A stretch of 64,000 nucleotides of DNA from Haliotis asinina (lineage: Eukaryota > Mollusca > Gastropoda > Lepetellida > Haliotidae). Under the pieces are notes generated by a model, which saw only the letters and a program-made list of their open reading frames with translations, made no database searches and was not told the origin of the DNA. The stretch lies in assembly GCF_037392515.1 (NCBI RefSeq), contig NC_090292.1:43699747-43763746 (forward strand), written 5' to 3'. Of this stretch, positions 45,802-56,767 are shown piece after piece (the first letter of the stretch is position 1; the number at the start of each line of letters is the position of its first letter). A program made the position numbers and the translations under genes.

Positions 45802-48800
45802 ATACAATAGGAATATTGACATTTGTATGATTGATATTTCATCAGATTGTCAATGAATAAATGGATCATTATTCATAATTTCAAAATATAACTAATTATT
45901 TTTGTCCAGTATAAAATAAAAAACATAAACATTCAAAACAAAAGTTAACACAAAAACAAAAACACAACTAAACAAAATTAACAAGAGAAAAAAAGAAAAC
46001 ACAAACAAAACTATGCTGAGGCATGTATGGTAATTATCGTTGCTAAACTCACTCACTAAGACACATGTGACGTGCATGTTTACCTGGCTACATGTGCAGT
46101 TTATTTGGTGACATTTTCGTTTACCTGGTGATGTGTATATTCACCTGATGATTTGTTTTAAGTACCTGGTGATGTGTTGTTTACGTGGTGACATGTTTAT
46201 TTTCTTGTGACGAATTTGTTTACCTGGTGACATGTTGTGTAATTGGTGACTATTTTGTTTTCATGATGACATGTTTGTTTACCAGGTGATTATTTTGTCG
46301 TTTTGGTAACTTGTTTACCTCGTGACGTGTTGTTTACTTGGTGACTTTTTCGTTTACCGGTTTGGAAGTCACGAGTTCGATTCCGCACATGGGCAAAATT
46401 TGTGAAGCTCATTTTCTGGTGTCCCCCGACGTGATATTGCTGGAATATTGTTAAAAGCGGCATAAAACCTCACTCACTCACCTGGTCACTTGATTGCTTA
46501 CCTAATGACGTCTTGTTTATTTGATGACTTGTTGTACCCTGTGGGCTGTTATTCAAATTTTGACAGTTTTGTTTACCTTACCTTGTGACCTGTTTTTTTA
46601 CCTGTTGACTTGTTTGTTTATCTTGTAACTTCCTTATTTACCTGGAATGCATATGTCATTGAACCCCCACGTTATGCCGTGCTCAACGCATTCGTTCTTC
46701 TTGAAGTCAATCAAATACCGTTTTCCCTGCAAAGAATTTAAATGGAAACATTTACACACCGTTCTGGTCACTTGATTAACCATTCCAAGAGAAATGATTG
46801 CAACACAGGTGCTTATGTAATTATATCAAGTGCTCTGTTGTCATATACCTTGCGATTGTACCGTGTGTTGTAAGTATCCCGCACCGCTCAAAACAAACAG
46901 TTTCCTGAATTTCTCGAGTACTCAGGTTCTAAAATGACATAAGCATCTTGGTATCGCTGAAGGATGATTTCAGTCTGGACTAATGCCAGTTGTGTGTGCC
47001 AAGCTCACACAGTGAGCACGCCGTGAAAATCCGGGTTAGATTGGTCGTCAGTTTTCCTAGGAGACAATTATGAGGATCCGATGATCAGGCTCGCTGACGT
47101 GGATCAGAAAAAAACTAATTACATACTGCCGCCATGCAGCTAGATTGTTGCTGAGTGCGGCATTAAACAACAACGAGTCAATCAAGCAATCTCTACGTGA
47201 TGGGGTGGGCATTGTTTTAATTTTCTCTGTGCAATATTCCGGCAGTGTCACCGCAGCATTAAGAAATGGACTGCACACATTGTGTGAGCAATCGATCCTA
47301 GGTCCTCCTCGTTAAGATCGAACACTTTATCTACTAAGCTATCCGGGCACCAGGCACGGTAATAATAAGTTCCATATTTACACATTTCAGAATTTAATTG
47401 AGTGAGTGAGAGAACTGAGTTTTACTCCGCACTCAGCACTATTACAACTATATGGCGAAGGTCTGTAAATAATCGAGTCTGGACCAGACAATCCAGTGAT
47501 CAACAGCATGAGCATCGATGTGCGCAAATGGGAACCGATGACATGTGTCAACCAAATCAGCGAGTCTGACCACCCGATCCCGATAGTCACCTCTTACGAC
47601 AAGCATAGTCGCCTTTTATGGCAAGCATGGATTGCTGAAAGCCTATTCCTCCCCTGACCTTCACCGATCCATTTCAGTATAACACGACCGGGATCGAACC
47701 ACTGGTACCAAACTATCACTCTGTCTTCATCCATTTTATCAACTACAAATGTCAGTGGCAAAGAAAACATCTGTGGTATGATATTGGTTTTTAGCGTAAA
47801 TTGATAAATATATCGAAAGGGAATCATTTTCATCCAAACGCGAATGATCTTTTGTTTGAAATAGGTTTTAACATTAATCAGTGTTTTGTTTGGTAGGTAC
47901 TATTTTGGGCACACATGGCTAATACATGTTGCTCTTAGTTAGAAATGTAATGTTTGATATCGATAATCTATATCGATATTTATGTCATTCTATATCATGT
48001 AAACATGGTTTTCTTTTCTTTGATTAACTATTGAACAAAACGTATGGAATATTGCTTAAAGTTTATATCCGATCCATTACTCACTCACATTACTCTGAAC
48101 TTTGACCTGCGCGATAGCATCAACGTAAATGTCAATTTGAATAATGACAAGACATTTAAAATCCATTTCCAAAATGGCAGATACACTTAAACTCTCATTA
48201 AGTTTGATTTATTGCAAGATCAAAAGGTGCATCTTGATTAATCATAATGACAGATATATACGAAACTACTTAGACATGTATGATTCATTTTCGAAACCTC
48301 ATACAGCCCTTTGCTTGGTAATTCACTGGTTCAACGTATTGCAAAGTCAAACGTTTTCTTCACAATGACAAAGAAGTGACAAAAAAAAAATCATATTGAA
48401 AAGCATTTAGCTTTACACCTTTTTTTCAAAAACGGTTGGAACTAAGGACCTGCCTTCATACGTAAACCTTTTGAAACTGTCGTGACGTCGATAATGTATC
48501 ACACGGACTTGCAAAGTAGACTTTTACCAAATGACAGCCTTCCAATGACTACGTTTTGACATCCAAATTGATAAAGGACAACTCGCAACTCGATGATGGA
48601 TACAATACCTCATGCTTGCGCTCATCTCCAAATATAGGACCTAAAACTATCTTAAACACAGTCTGAATCGACGTGAACCTTTGACAGTTTCATATATAGT
48701 CTAAGGTAGTCTAAGGTAACCTTTGCTTAACCTCTGAGTTCGATGGACAAGATATTCGACATATGGACAACATTCGACATTCAAATCGATAATGGACACG

Positions 48801-50935
48801 ATCTCATGTCGTTTGCTGGTTTGCTGAGCGTTCCTCTGTTCCTTTCAGTGTACTCCGCTTACGTGCGAGGTACATTGCAATATACCCCGCTGCCAATATC
48901 AACTTATTCGGTACTTAGTGGTAGTAACTTTTTTTTATCTCGAATAACATTAAATGACCTATGATGCTCGGACATTACCGATGTTGTGCGAGTGGAAATC
49001 GATGGAAGGGCGATAACTAAATCTGTTTTTCTTGTGTTGTCTGCGAAATCTACATATGGTTACGATAACATTTGACTCTCTTTCTAATAAATAAATTTTG
49101 ACAAACGTTCAACTGTAGTGCCTGTGAATATTAGTAAGGGGATATTTACTTCGCATCGATTTTACTAAGACAATACATGCGGGTAAAAACAGCAAGATGC
49201 AAGAATCGAATCCTTTGATCCATACAGGTTTGCTGAAGTGTACGATTCGATATCTATACTTCAAACACTTCACAATTAACATTGAGGTGTTCGGTACCCT
49301 CCATTGCAAGTACAACAGCCGAAATATCTAAATATCTGGGATCTGTTCTGTTCATGGAAAGAAAATAAGTCGTTTCTCATAGATGAAACGGTCAGGAACT
49401 TACAGCTTTGTAGTCGACAATGACCTTCATGCTTTCATAGACATCCCCGATGGTGAAGTTTACCAGCTGAGCCGATCTGCCGTTTAGTTTGTCGTAGTAC
49501 ACAGTGGAATTGTCCTGAAACATTGTTCATAGACATTCGAATACGTTCGAGCGAACGCGCATTGAAATTAACATTTTTCCGCTACAATTCGTGCAGATTA
49601 GCTCGTGGTTGCTTCTTTTTGGCTTGGATGAGAGTAGTCACACTTTGTTGACTGTCTCTATATAATTGAGTGGCTTTGAAGAACTTTTGAATACTTTCTG
49701 TCTAACTGTAGACACATCATTTAAGACATTAGAGATTGCACACTTGGTGTTTCCTTTATGTTGTGTCGTATTTGGACACGCTTTTGTTGAGTTTATACTT
49801 TTGGACACGCCATTGGGGGGTGTCATATTTGGACACACTCTTGCAGTGTCCTATTGCCATACATGCTCATACTGTCATATTTGGTCATACTCTTATAGCG
49901 TCGTTTTTTCACACACTCTTGTAGTGTCATATTTCGATACACGCTCATACTGTCATATTTGGTCATACTCTTATAGCATCATTTTTCCACACTTTCTTAC
50001 AGTGTCATATTTCGATACACTCTCATCCTGTCATACTTGGACACTCGTACTGTGCCATATCTGGAGATACATCTAGTGTCGTATTTGGTATCTGTAAATA
50101 TAGTACAAATAATATGGGAACACCCTGTCTTCCACATGCAGATCCTCTTGAGTTGAGTTTTAGAAGACAGAATCAAACATGGTGCTGGTGTGTTTCAGCA
50201 CCCTTGTTTTTCGTTGTTTTTGACAATGTTTCGTTTCACTAAACTCAGCGAATATTGAATCAGCTGCTCCACTGCATGCATGCTTTTACACGTAATATTT
50301 AACGTGCTCATTAAGCACACAAAACGTTACACTTAATTGAGAGTATAAATGACCTCCCCACGATTATGTTTATATGTGCCTTTCAAATTTTAGGGTGTTC
50401 CCATATTTTTTGTTTCCAGTGTATAATCTTGGGACAAAAATCCATTCCAATAGTTCCAAATTTTCTGAAAACGTGATAAACCTTTCTGTGAACCAAATAC
50501 ATGATCGATATCTCTGTGAATGTAGTGCATGATCAATGATTCTGTGAAAATATTGCATAAGAAACCGTTATGTGAAAGCAGTGCATGATGATATGATATT
50601 ATATAAAATAACACATGAACCTGGAAAACACACACACACACACACACACACGAAAACACAAACACGAACACACACAAACACACACACACGCATACTCACA
50701 CACACACACATACACACACGCGCGCGCTCGTGCTCCTCTTTTTAAGGAATCCGCAATAGAGAGACAATAAGACACTTACTTTTTCATTGAATCCGTTGTA
50801 AAACCCATTAATTTTCGAGACCGCTAAACTGATACTCCTTTCCTGGGCTTTCCACGACGATGGAACACAACGTTGTGTATCCAAGGCGACGACAACGACA
50901 ACGGGGACGGTAGCTATCAACGTCAGCACGTCCAT
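43252..50935 (-). CDS. Ependymin-related secreted protein C (six exons, 227 aa)
   Basis: Exons on the minus strand: 50935-50780, 49514-49404, 46726-46642, 45473-45294, 44936-44839, 43305-43252 (156, 111, 85, 180, 98, 54 bp); GT-AG, phases 0,0,1,1,0. The N-terminus MDVLTLIATVPVVVVVALD is a signal peptide, followed by TQRCVPSSW. Cysteines at 23, 102, 115 and in PPSGCTEG match paralogs A and B, as does KDLYVPVQ in exon 4. Sequons DNST and VNFT in exon 2. The acceptor of exon 4 (TTTTAAG) is not pyrimidine-perfect but is the only one that keeps the 180-bp length and frame. The C-terminus (GVSFEVLPGAMAALLGH) differs from B. Intron 2 carries a degenerate 20-bp-type minisatellite split by a SINE; a 21-bp minisatellite begins about 11 bp inside intron 4; intron 5 starts beside a long 'GACTACTCCTCAG' repeat. 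The gene lies between two direct copies of a 440-bp repeat. It looks intact. Confidence 0.88.
43905..44128 (+). mobile_element. Abalone-type SINE, 5'-shortened, intron 5 of gene C
   Basis: Begins near ACCCATGCTTGTCATAAAAG and ends GAGTGCGGCGTAAAACTCCC TCCCTCACTC. Opposite to gene C. Confidence 0.88.
44140..44800. repeat. Degenerate minisatellite in intron 5 of gene C
   Basis: GACTACTCCTCAGTTTGACT and ACGACTAGGTTTGACTACTC recur with a higher-order period of about 45 bp near 44220-44440 and shorter scattered units around. It ends about 40 bp from the donor of exon 5. Confidence 0.85.
45179..45283. repeat. 21-bp minisatellite beside exon 4 of gene C
   Basis: Five units of GCGAGTTACTGAATATTCAT A. 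It begins about 11 bp downstream of the exon 4 donor (minus strand), inside intron 4. Confidence 0.92.
45707..45803. repeat. (AAAT)n microsatellite
   Basis: About 24 copies of AAAT, perfect. Adjoins a MITE fragment whose intact relative has a short AATAAATAAATA inside, a likely seed. Confidence 0.95.
45810..45911. mobile_element. MITE fragment (right half), intron 3 of gene C
   Basis: GTCAATGAATAAATGGATCA ... TTTTTGTCCAGTA matches the right half of 57567-57693. The left half is missing and replaced by the (AAAT)n tract at 45707-45803. Confidence 0.55.
46080..46640. repeat. Degenerate 20-22-bp minisatellite, intron 2 of gene C
   Basis: TTTACCTGGTGACATGTTTG and variants, about 20 units, interrupted by the SINE at 46356-46484. 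It runs up to the donor side of exon 3 (46642). Confidence 0.85.
46356..46484 (+). mobile_element. tRNA-derived SINE inside a minisatellite, intron 2 of gene C
   Basis: Box B region AGTCACGAGTTCGATTCC, body GTGAAGCTCATTTTCTGGTG, tail CATAAAACCTCACTCACTCA. It splits the TTTACCTGGTGAC repeat array (46080-46640). Confidence 0.82.
47024..47175 (+). mobile_element. Abalone-type SINE, internally deleted, intron 2 of gene C
   Basis: CCGGGTTAGATTGGTCGTCA, GATCAGGCTCGCTGACGT, then directly ACTGCCGCCATGCAGCTAGA and GAGTGCGGCATTAAAC; the middle is missing. Confidence 0.72.
47398..47673 (-). mobile_element. Abalone-type SINE, near full length, intron 2 of gene C
   Basis: GAGTGAGTGAGAGAACTGAG through GTCTGGACCAGACAATCCAG to CCTGACCTTCACCGAT. 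Same strand as gene C. Confidence 0.88.
47890..49400. other. Intron 2 of gene C, mostly featureless
   Basis: AT-rich intronic sequence with a SINE scrap (48040-48095); no gene or further repeat recognised. Confidence 0.55.
49740..50095. repeat. Degenerate 30-bp minisatellite, intron 1 of gene C
   Basis: GTGTCATATTTGGACACACT C and GTCATATTTGGTCATACTCT recur about eleven times. Confidence 0.85.
50625..50725. repeat. (CA)n-rich microsatellite, 55 bp from exon 1 of gene C
   Basis: CACACACA runs with ACACGAAC and CGCGCG variants, just inside intron 1 of gene C. Confidence 0.9.
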
Positions 50936-51549
50936 AGTTCTTGAGGACAATCTGGTAAAGCCTACAACGACTGACGTTTTTAAACCTTTAAAACAAGATT
51001 GCTCGCGGAATATTAAGTTGAAGTATGTCACTTAAGTTAACACCTTTTTTCAAACGGCTTATTTTATGAATACTATATACTGCCATGTAAATATTAATAT
51101 TAAAAATTCATCATACATAGGGACTCATGTGTAGACTCTCTTGTTAGGAAACACAATACCACGATACGCACAAACGCACACAATATATTAAAACAAATAT
51201 ACATTTTCAACTTCCAGGAGTACTTATTACGATGTGCTGTTGACGATGGATCTGATAACACAGTGTTGTGACAACCTCCAGTCTGGTTTGACCACACATC
51301 GATTTATCTATACCCTTCAATAAATGTAGGGGAACTGTACTTTCAATGAACGATTATCGAAATTGGGAGACATACGGCATTGAATCAATGTTGATATAAT
51401 AATAATGAATGTTTTGAGAATGCATCACCACATGAATTTCATTCAAAGCAAAGCTGTTCGTTCAGTCATTCCCCTTGTTAGGTGACTGGAGTATGACATG
51501 AAAATTTCAGGTGTACACTTTTCAGGCAGTAGTGTAGTATTTCAACACT

Positions 51550-52262
51550 ATCACGCCTAGGAAGACTTCGCATTGGGAATCGAACCCGGGTCTTCGCTGT
51601 GACATTCTAATCTTGTTTGTTTGTGGTGGGCCAGTTATCCCTCTTGTTAGGTGACTGGAGTATGACATGAAAATTTCAGTTTCACAATTTTCAGGCAGTA
51701 GTGCGCGACTTGACCCTGAAAACCCTGTCCATGCACAGATGTAAGAAAATTATCGGATAAAAGGTCTACAGTGATTTATCGACCTGCCTGAAAAACGACA
51801 TATGTCACAATGACACTCCCTGGATGTTTAGGAGGCTCCCACGTTATGCACGTGCTTCCCATGCATTGTGTTTATGTGTGGTGATAACGTGAAATGATGT
51901 TGCATACACAAGAGTGAGTGAGTGAGTTTAGTTTTACGTCGCACTCAGCAATATTCCAGCTATATGGCGGCGGTCTGTAAATAATCGAGTCTGGACCAGA
52001 CAATCCAGTGATCAACAACATGAGCATCGATGTGCGCAATGGGGAACCGATGACATGTGTCAACCAAGTCAGCGAGTCTGATCACCCGATCCCGTTAGTC
52101 GCCTCTTACGACAAGCATAGTCACCTTTTATGGCAAGCATGGGTTGCTGAAGGCCTATTCTACCCCGGGACCTTCACGGGTCTGCATACACAAGCTGAAT
52201 GTCATTGCAACTTTCCTCAATGGGTTTTATCTCTACCAGACTTCAAAGTTCAGGTTTCCGTA
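51550..52262 (+). repeat. 440-bp repeat, copy 5' of gene C, split by a SINE
   Basis: Same order of landmarks as 42080-42520, interrupted by the SINE at 51913-52182. A partial extra copy of its middle (TTGTTAGGTGACTGGAGTAT to CAGGCAGTAGTG) precedes it at 51472-51535. Confidence 0.9.
51913..52182 (-). mobile_element. Abalone-type SINE, full length with target duplication
   Basis: 270 bp. Flanked by TGCATACACAAG at 51901-51912 and 52183-52194, a perfect 12-bp target-site duplication. On minus it starts GACCCGTGAAGGTCCCGGGG and ends TAAACTCACTCACTCACT. This copy defines the unit used for the other entries. It interrupts the 440-bp repeat at 51550-52262. Confidence 0.92.
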
Positions 52263-52263
52263 A

Positions 52264-52392
52264 ACTAGGGTATATTACACAATTGAATCTGCATAATGTG
52301 CCAATGGTAGAGTATATTACACATTTGAATCTCCATAATGTGCCAATGGTAGAGTATATTACACATTTGAATCTCCATAATGTGCCCATGTT
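52264..52392. repeat. 42-bp minisatellite, three units
   Basis: Unit TATATTACACATTTGAATCT ... CATAATGTGCCAATGGTAGA, three copies, adjoining the 440-bp repeat. Confidence 0.92.
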
Positions 52393-52674
52393 TTGAGGTC
52401 ATGTATCATATAATGTTAACTACAGGAGGTGCTTATGAAACACAGAGTAACATCAACTTTATGCCGCTTTTAGCAATATTCCAGTGATAAAACGACCTGT
52501 GCTCCGTTGTTCAAAACAGCCTTATCTCTTCAGGTCAACCTTATCTCTAAGATTAGCCTCCCGCTGCGAGAAACAGCCTCGGTTGGTCCGATCTCTAAGG
52601 TTGGGAAGGGAATTTGACGGCTGCTTTTATTTTATACAACGGGACTGAGAGAAGTTTGAGTAAGCCGAGAGTGT

Positions 52675-52787
52675 AAAAAAACAAACAAACAAAACAAAAC
52701 AAAACAAAACAAAACAAAACAAAACAAAACAAACAAAACAAACAAACAAACAAACAAACAAACAAACAAAACAAAAACAAAAAACAC
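52675..52787. repeat. (AAAAC)n/(AAAC)n microsatellite
   Basis: AAACAAAC and AAAACAAAAC units over about 110 bp. Lies between the gene C start and the gene D end. Confidence 0.92.
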
Positions 52788-53085
52788 TCTCTCCTATCTG
52801 TAAAATATCATATATTGAAGGTGACTTTAAGAACTATAATAAAGTCATAATAAAGGGGCAGTAACTATGGTCAAGCAAATGGCACATCATGACGTGACAT
52901 TTCAGCACTTACATTGAGAGTTAAACTCAGTTTTCTTACAATAAAAGTACATCTTCAAGAACTGGTATCAGCTTATTACAAAACTGCGTTTTGTAACACG
53001 TACACATCCCATTAAACAATAACACGAACAACAACAAAATACCACCAAGTACCCATGATCCGAACTGTTTGTCCAGTACATATGA

Positions 53086-53160
53086 GTGAGTGAGTGAGTT
53101 AGAATTTAGAGTCACTTTGGCAATATTTCAGCCATATCGTGACTCAGTACTTATGAACTA
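53086..53160 (-). mobile_element. SINE tail fragment
   Basis: GAGTGAGTGAGTTAGAATTT, CACTTTGGCAATATTTCAGC and CATATCGTGACTCAG. 3' end only. Other scraps of the same tail: 48040-48095, 52448-52500, 54085-54142, 54197-54262, 56505-56530, 56775-56825 and 59378-59440. Confidence 0.6.
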
Positions 53161-53162
53161 TG

Positions 53163-53348
53163 AACCAATTGCATCCGTGCTCTGAAGAACAATGTGGCCT
53201 GTTTACTCAAACACATGAAATGTATGTTGCTTACCTAAGTGTCATCCCAGAACATATGAAATAAGATAACCCTTAGGTAAGCAACACACATTTCCTATGT
53301 TTTAGTAACCAGTTTACATTGTTCTCCAGAGCACGGATGCAAGTGGTT
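53163..53348. repeat. Foldback MITE 3' of gene D
   Basis: Arms of about 75 bp (GCATCCGTGCTCTGAAGAAC ... TTGCTTACCTAAG and complement) around a short centre. High arm identity implies a stable cruciform or hairpin. Confidence 0.8.
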
Positions 53349-54309
53349 GATTGATAGTCAGCAATATTCAGCCTGTATACTAACAGCCTGTGAATCGCGT
53401 TAATCCAATAAACAACACGATTCGAATCGATCTACGCAAAGTGGCATTCGCTGACGTGTCAACCATGTCGAGCAAACAGTGGAAGAAGAATAATTCAACT
53501 CGGATTTGACGGGTAGTTTACAGTTGATCAAACAAAAAACAAAGCTCTTGTTCTACTACAGGAGTAGTTTTAATGACAATGCAGTGGTAGGTACATCAAG
53601 ACAACATATAAACACAGGGATACAGCACTATCTGACGCATGTCAAAGCCGGAGAAGAATCGCGCATACAAAACACATCTTCAGTCTTTGGGAAAAGGCGG
53701 TCATCGTTGATCAGTCCTCAGACCAGCACCCTTCGTAGAGTGCTACTTTCCCCACTTCCTTCCAGTTTTTAGTTAGGGACATTCTGAAGGAAAGACCGCA
53801 ATGGAAGGCTACAAAATGATCACCGAGTGCTCGACACGTTTTCAGGGCACCCTCAAACCTTTACGTCCCCATGGTCTTTAAACTGGTGATGTACCTTCTG
53901 GTGTTTGCGATCTATAGACTGTTTTATAGTGTATTGCCCAAATAATGATACTAGTGTTAACTTTCGGCGCTAGTTTAATTCTATTTATGATATGCTAGTG
54001 GTTTTACTGTTCTACGTCAACAGGGTTTTAGTTTCTGATATTTTTGGTATGGAATATAATTTTAAATTGTTCTCGTCACAATACGGCTGGAGTATTGTCG
54101 ATGTGACGTTAAATATTAACTCACTCACTCACTCTCCATCAAACTGCCTCATGTTTTTCCCTGTATGTCTGGTATTCTGTGTGTGTCCCTCTTCGTAAGT
54201 TTGCTGGATTATTGCTAAAATGGCCTAAAATTAATCATACTCCCTCCTCCCTCACTCACTCGGGACATGTTTACAGTTGACAGGGGTCATGCAAGGTTTT
54301 GAGAAACAG

Positions 54310-54564
54310 TGGGTGAGTGAGTGAGTTTAGGTTTACGCCGCACTTCAGCTATATCGCGGCGGTCTGTAAATAATCGAGTCTGGACCAGACAATCCAGCGA
54401 TCAACAACATGAGCATCGATCTGCACAATTGGGAACCGATGACATGTGTCAGTGCGCCTGACCACCCGACCCCGTTAGTCGCCTCTTACGACAAGCATAA
54501 TCGCCTTTTATGGCAAGCGTGGGTTGCTGAACGCCTATTCTACCCCGGGACCTTCACGTGTCAT
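54310..54564 (-). mobile_element. Abalone-type SINE with target duplication
   Basis: Flanked by TGAGAAACAG at 54300-54309 and 54565-54574. Slightly shortened relative to 51913-52182. In intron 5 of gene D. Confidence 0.9.
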
Positions 54565-55153
54565 TGAGAAACAGAGACTGATGACATTTATGTGAATCGT
54601 GGAAGTTTTGTGGGTGATAAAGAATTGTGATGAATCTATTGTGATCTGTAATTCATAACTTGAAATCCACATTTGCGTTACTTGTTTCTGTGAGTATAAT
54701 TTCAATTGTCAGTTTTACGTGGGGGAAGGTCCTCGGCGTGTTACCCTGACCGATCAATATGGATAGTTACAAATTTCTCCTTGTTCATTCTTGTAAAACA
54801 AAATAATAATACAAAATAAAGAAAACAAGGCCATGAATGTTTCACCGAGCTGCTACAACTCTTCGACGGGGTGAAAATGTCGGCATCATCTTTAGGAATC
54901 GGAGTTACAATGTTGCCCGTCAGCGTTTGGTCCAGGAACACATCTGCGGAAAGAAAACTGACGTTGCTTTTTCTCTCTAACATCACGCTGTTTTGAATGA
55001 TTAAGTGAGTGAAGTGTGGCCCACAAATGGACTTCAGACACGATCCCCATGTGGAGAATTGACGACATCTTCGGCGGGATGAACGGATGCCTTAGCCACT
55101 TGGCAAAATACAGAATGCAGGGCTAACGTTTGGTCCCCATTTTACATTTGATT

Positions 55154-55350
55154 GTCAGCAATATTCCAGCTATACACTGGTGTCTAATCAGGACAAGACA
55201 ATTCAGTGATTGACAAAATCAGCATCGATCTGCGCAATTAGGATACGATGGCGTGTGTTCACCATGACAGCGACCCTGGGCACCTGGTCCCGTTGGCCCC
55301 TTCTTATGACAAGCGTGAGCTTCAGAAGGCTAGTTCCAACTCGAATCGCC
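55154..55350 (-). mobile_element. Abalone-type SINE, old copy, intron 4 of gene D
   Basis: CAGCAATATTCCAGCTATAC ... GCATCGATCTGCGCAATTAG ... GAAGGCTAGTTCCAACTCG. Confidence 0.75.
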
Positions 55351-55429
55351 AACAGTCTGTGGTGGTGTCAGGATAGAAACATAACCACAGAACTGGATTC
55401 GAACCCGTATTGGTAAGTGCCAGACGGAA

Positions 55430-55686
55430 CCCGTGAAGGCCCCGGGATGAAATGGCCTTCAGCGGCCCATACGTGCCATGAGAGGCTTGTCGGAAGCGGC
55501 GACTAACGGGATCGGGTAGTCAGGTTGGCTGACTTGGTCGACACATGTCAGCGGTTCCCTATTGCCCAGATCGATGCTCATGTTGTTGGTCACGGGATTG
55601 CCTGGTCCAGACTTGATTATTTACAGACCGCCGCGATATAGCTGGAATATTGCTGAGTGCGGTGTAAAACTAAACTCACTCACCTT
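55430..55686 (+). mobile_element. Abalone-type SINE, intron 4 of gene D
   Basis: Near full length (CCCGTGAAGGCCCCGGGATG ... AACTAAACTCACTCACC). It adjoins the older, opposite copy at 55154-55350. Confidence 0.9.
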
Positions 55687-55999
55687 GACCATGGGTCAGT
55701 AGAGACAACAAAACTTCATTCGGAGGACAAGCAATCAGTGCCAGGTATTAAAGCAGTTGACATTCTATGCACTGCACCTTTTCAAAATGACATGTAACAC
55801 ACAGGTTATTGTTACAGTAAACGCAAGCAAAAAAGAAATATACTGAACAGCAAAACAAACAAACAAACAAAAAAAAAACACAAAAAAACCCGTGACTGTA
55901 AACAAAATAATATCTCAAAGTTAACGTTCATGTTAGCGTTCATGTTATGTCATGTTTAAGACCTTGACAAAATTCCAGATTAGCGCTTCTTTCGCTTTT

Positions 56000-56185
56000 C
56001 AGTATGCAGTGGAAGCTGCCAAAACCGACATCTGTCCAATCCGGCAAGTTGTCAACATTGGCATACATTCTCAGTCCCGTCCGTGGCTTGTACATTTATC
56101 ATCAGCTCTACAATCCAGCACATTGTCTAAACCGGATCAATTTTTCAGTCGCAACGAGTACCGGTTTAGACAGCTTACACTGTAT
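56000..56185. other. MITE-like stretch with repeated 'CCGG' subterminal motifs
   Basis: CAAAACCGACATC, TGTCCAATCCGGC, TGTCTAAACCGG and its complement CCGGTTTAGACA recur. The last two form a 12-bp hairpin at about 56124-56174. This recalls subterminal repeats of pogo/Tigger-type MITEs. Low certainty. Confidence 0.35.
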
Positions 56186-56635
56186 GTAGTGACCTTATTG
56201 GAGGATTAAGAAGAGTGACACAAGTGGTTCCTCCTAACTCGGTGTACGTACCCCCTTCTCGCCCGATTCTTATGGACTGTATCGGCACGTAAGTGTTGCT
56301 GGTAATGACGGAAACGTCTCCAACGGTCTGGCTGTCAACGACCTCTTCAACGTAGTAGACCTTGGTAGTCACCGTGTCAGAGTCGCCAGTAGAAAATCCC
56401 ATCTTCACGTCGTACAGGAACGTTGCATCGTCTGAAAATATGCGTGGTGTTGTTTGTTGAGTGGCTGTTTAAAGCATTATGTGGTTTTGTTTGTTGAATG
56501 CTCAACAGCATGAGCATCGATCGACTCAAATGATATTCTAAGCCGAACTCATAAGTTTCAGGCACGCACGGACTTACTAGACTCAGGACGAGCAATAATT
56601 CAATCGGATACGACTCAAGGTGTGACAGATTGAGT

Positions 56636-56767
56636 ATAATTTTACGCCGCTTTTGCAATACACTAGCGATGTCAATATCTCCACAGAGTGTACCCGTCTG
56701 CAGAATCGAACCAGGACTTTGGCTTGAGGAACGAAAAATTTAACCACTAAGCCAGGCTACTCTTACT
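56636..56767 (-). mobile_element. tRNA-derived SINE, intron 3 of gene D
   Basis: On minus: AAGAGTAGCCTGGCTTAGTG head, CCTGGTTCGATTCTGC box B, and GTATTGCAAAAGCGGCGTAA tail. Confidence 0.78.

Noticed and set aside
45357-45869. 170-aa minus-strand open frame rich in YLFI
   Set aside because: It joins the (AAAT)n repeat to intron and an alternate frame of exon 4 of gene C; not a gene.
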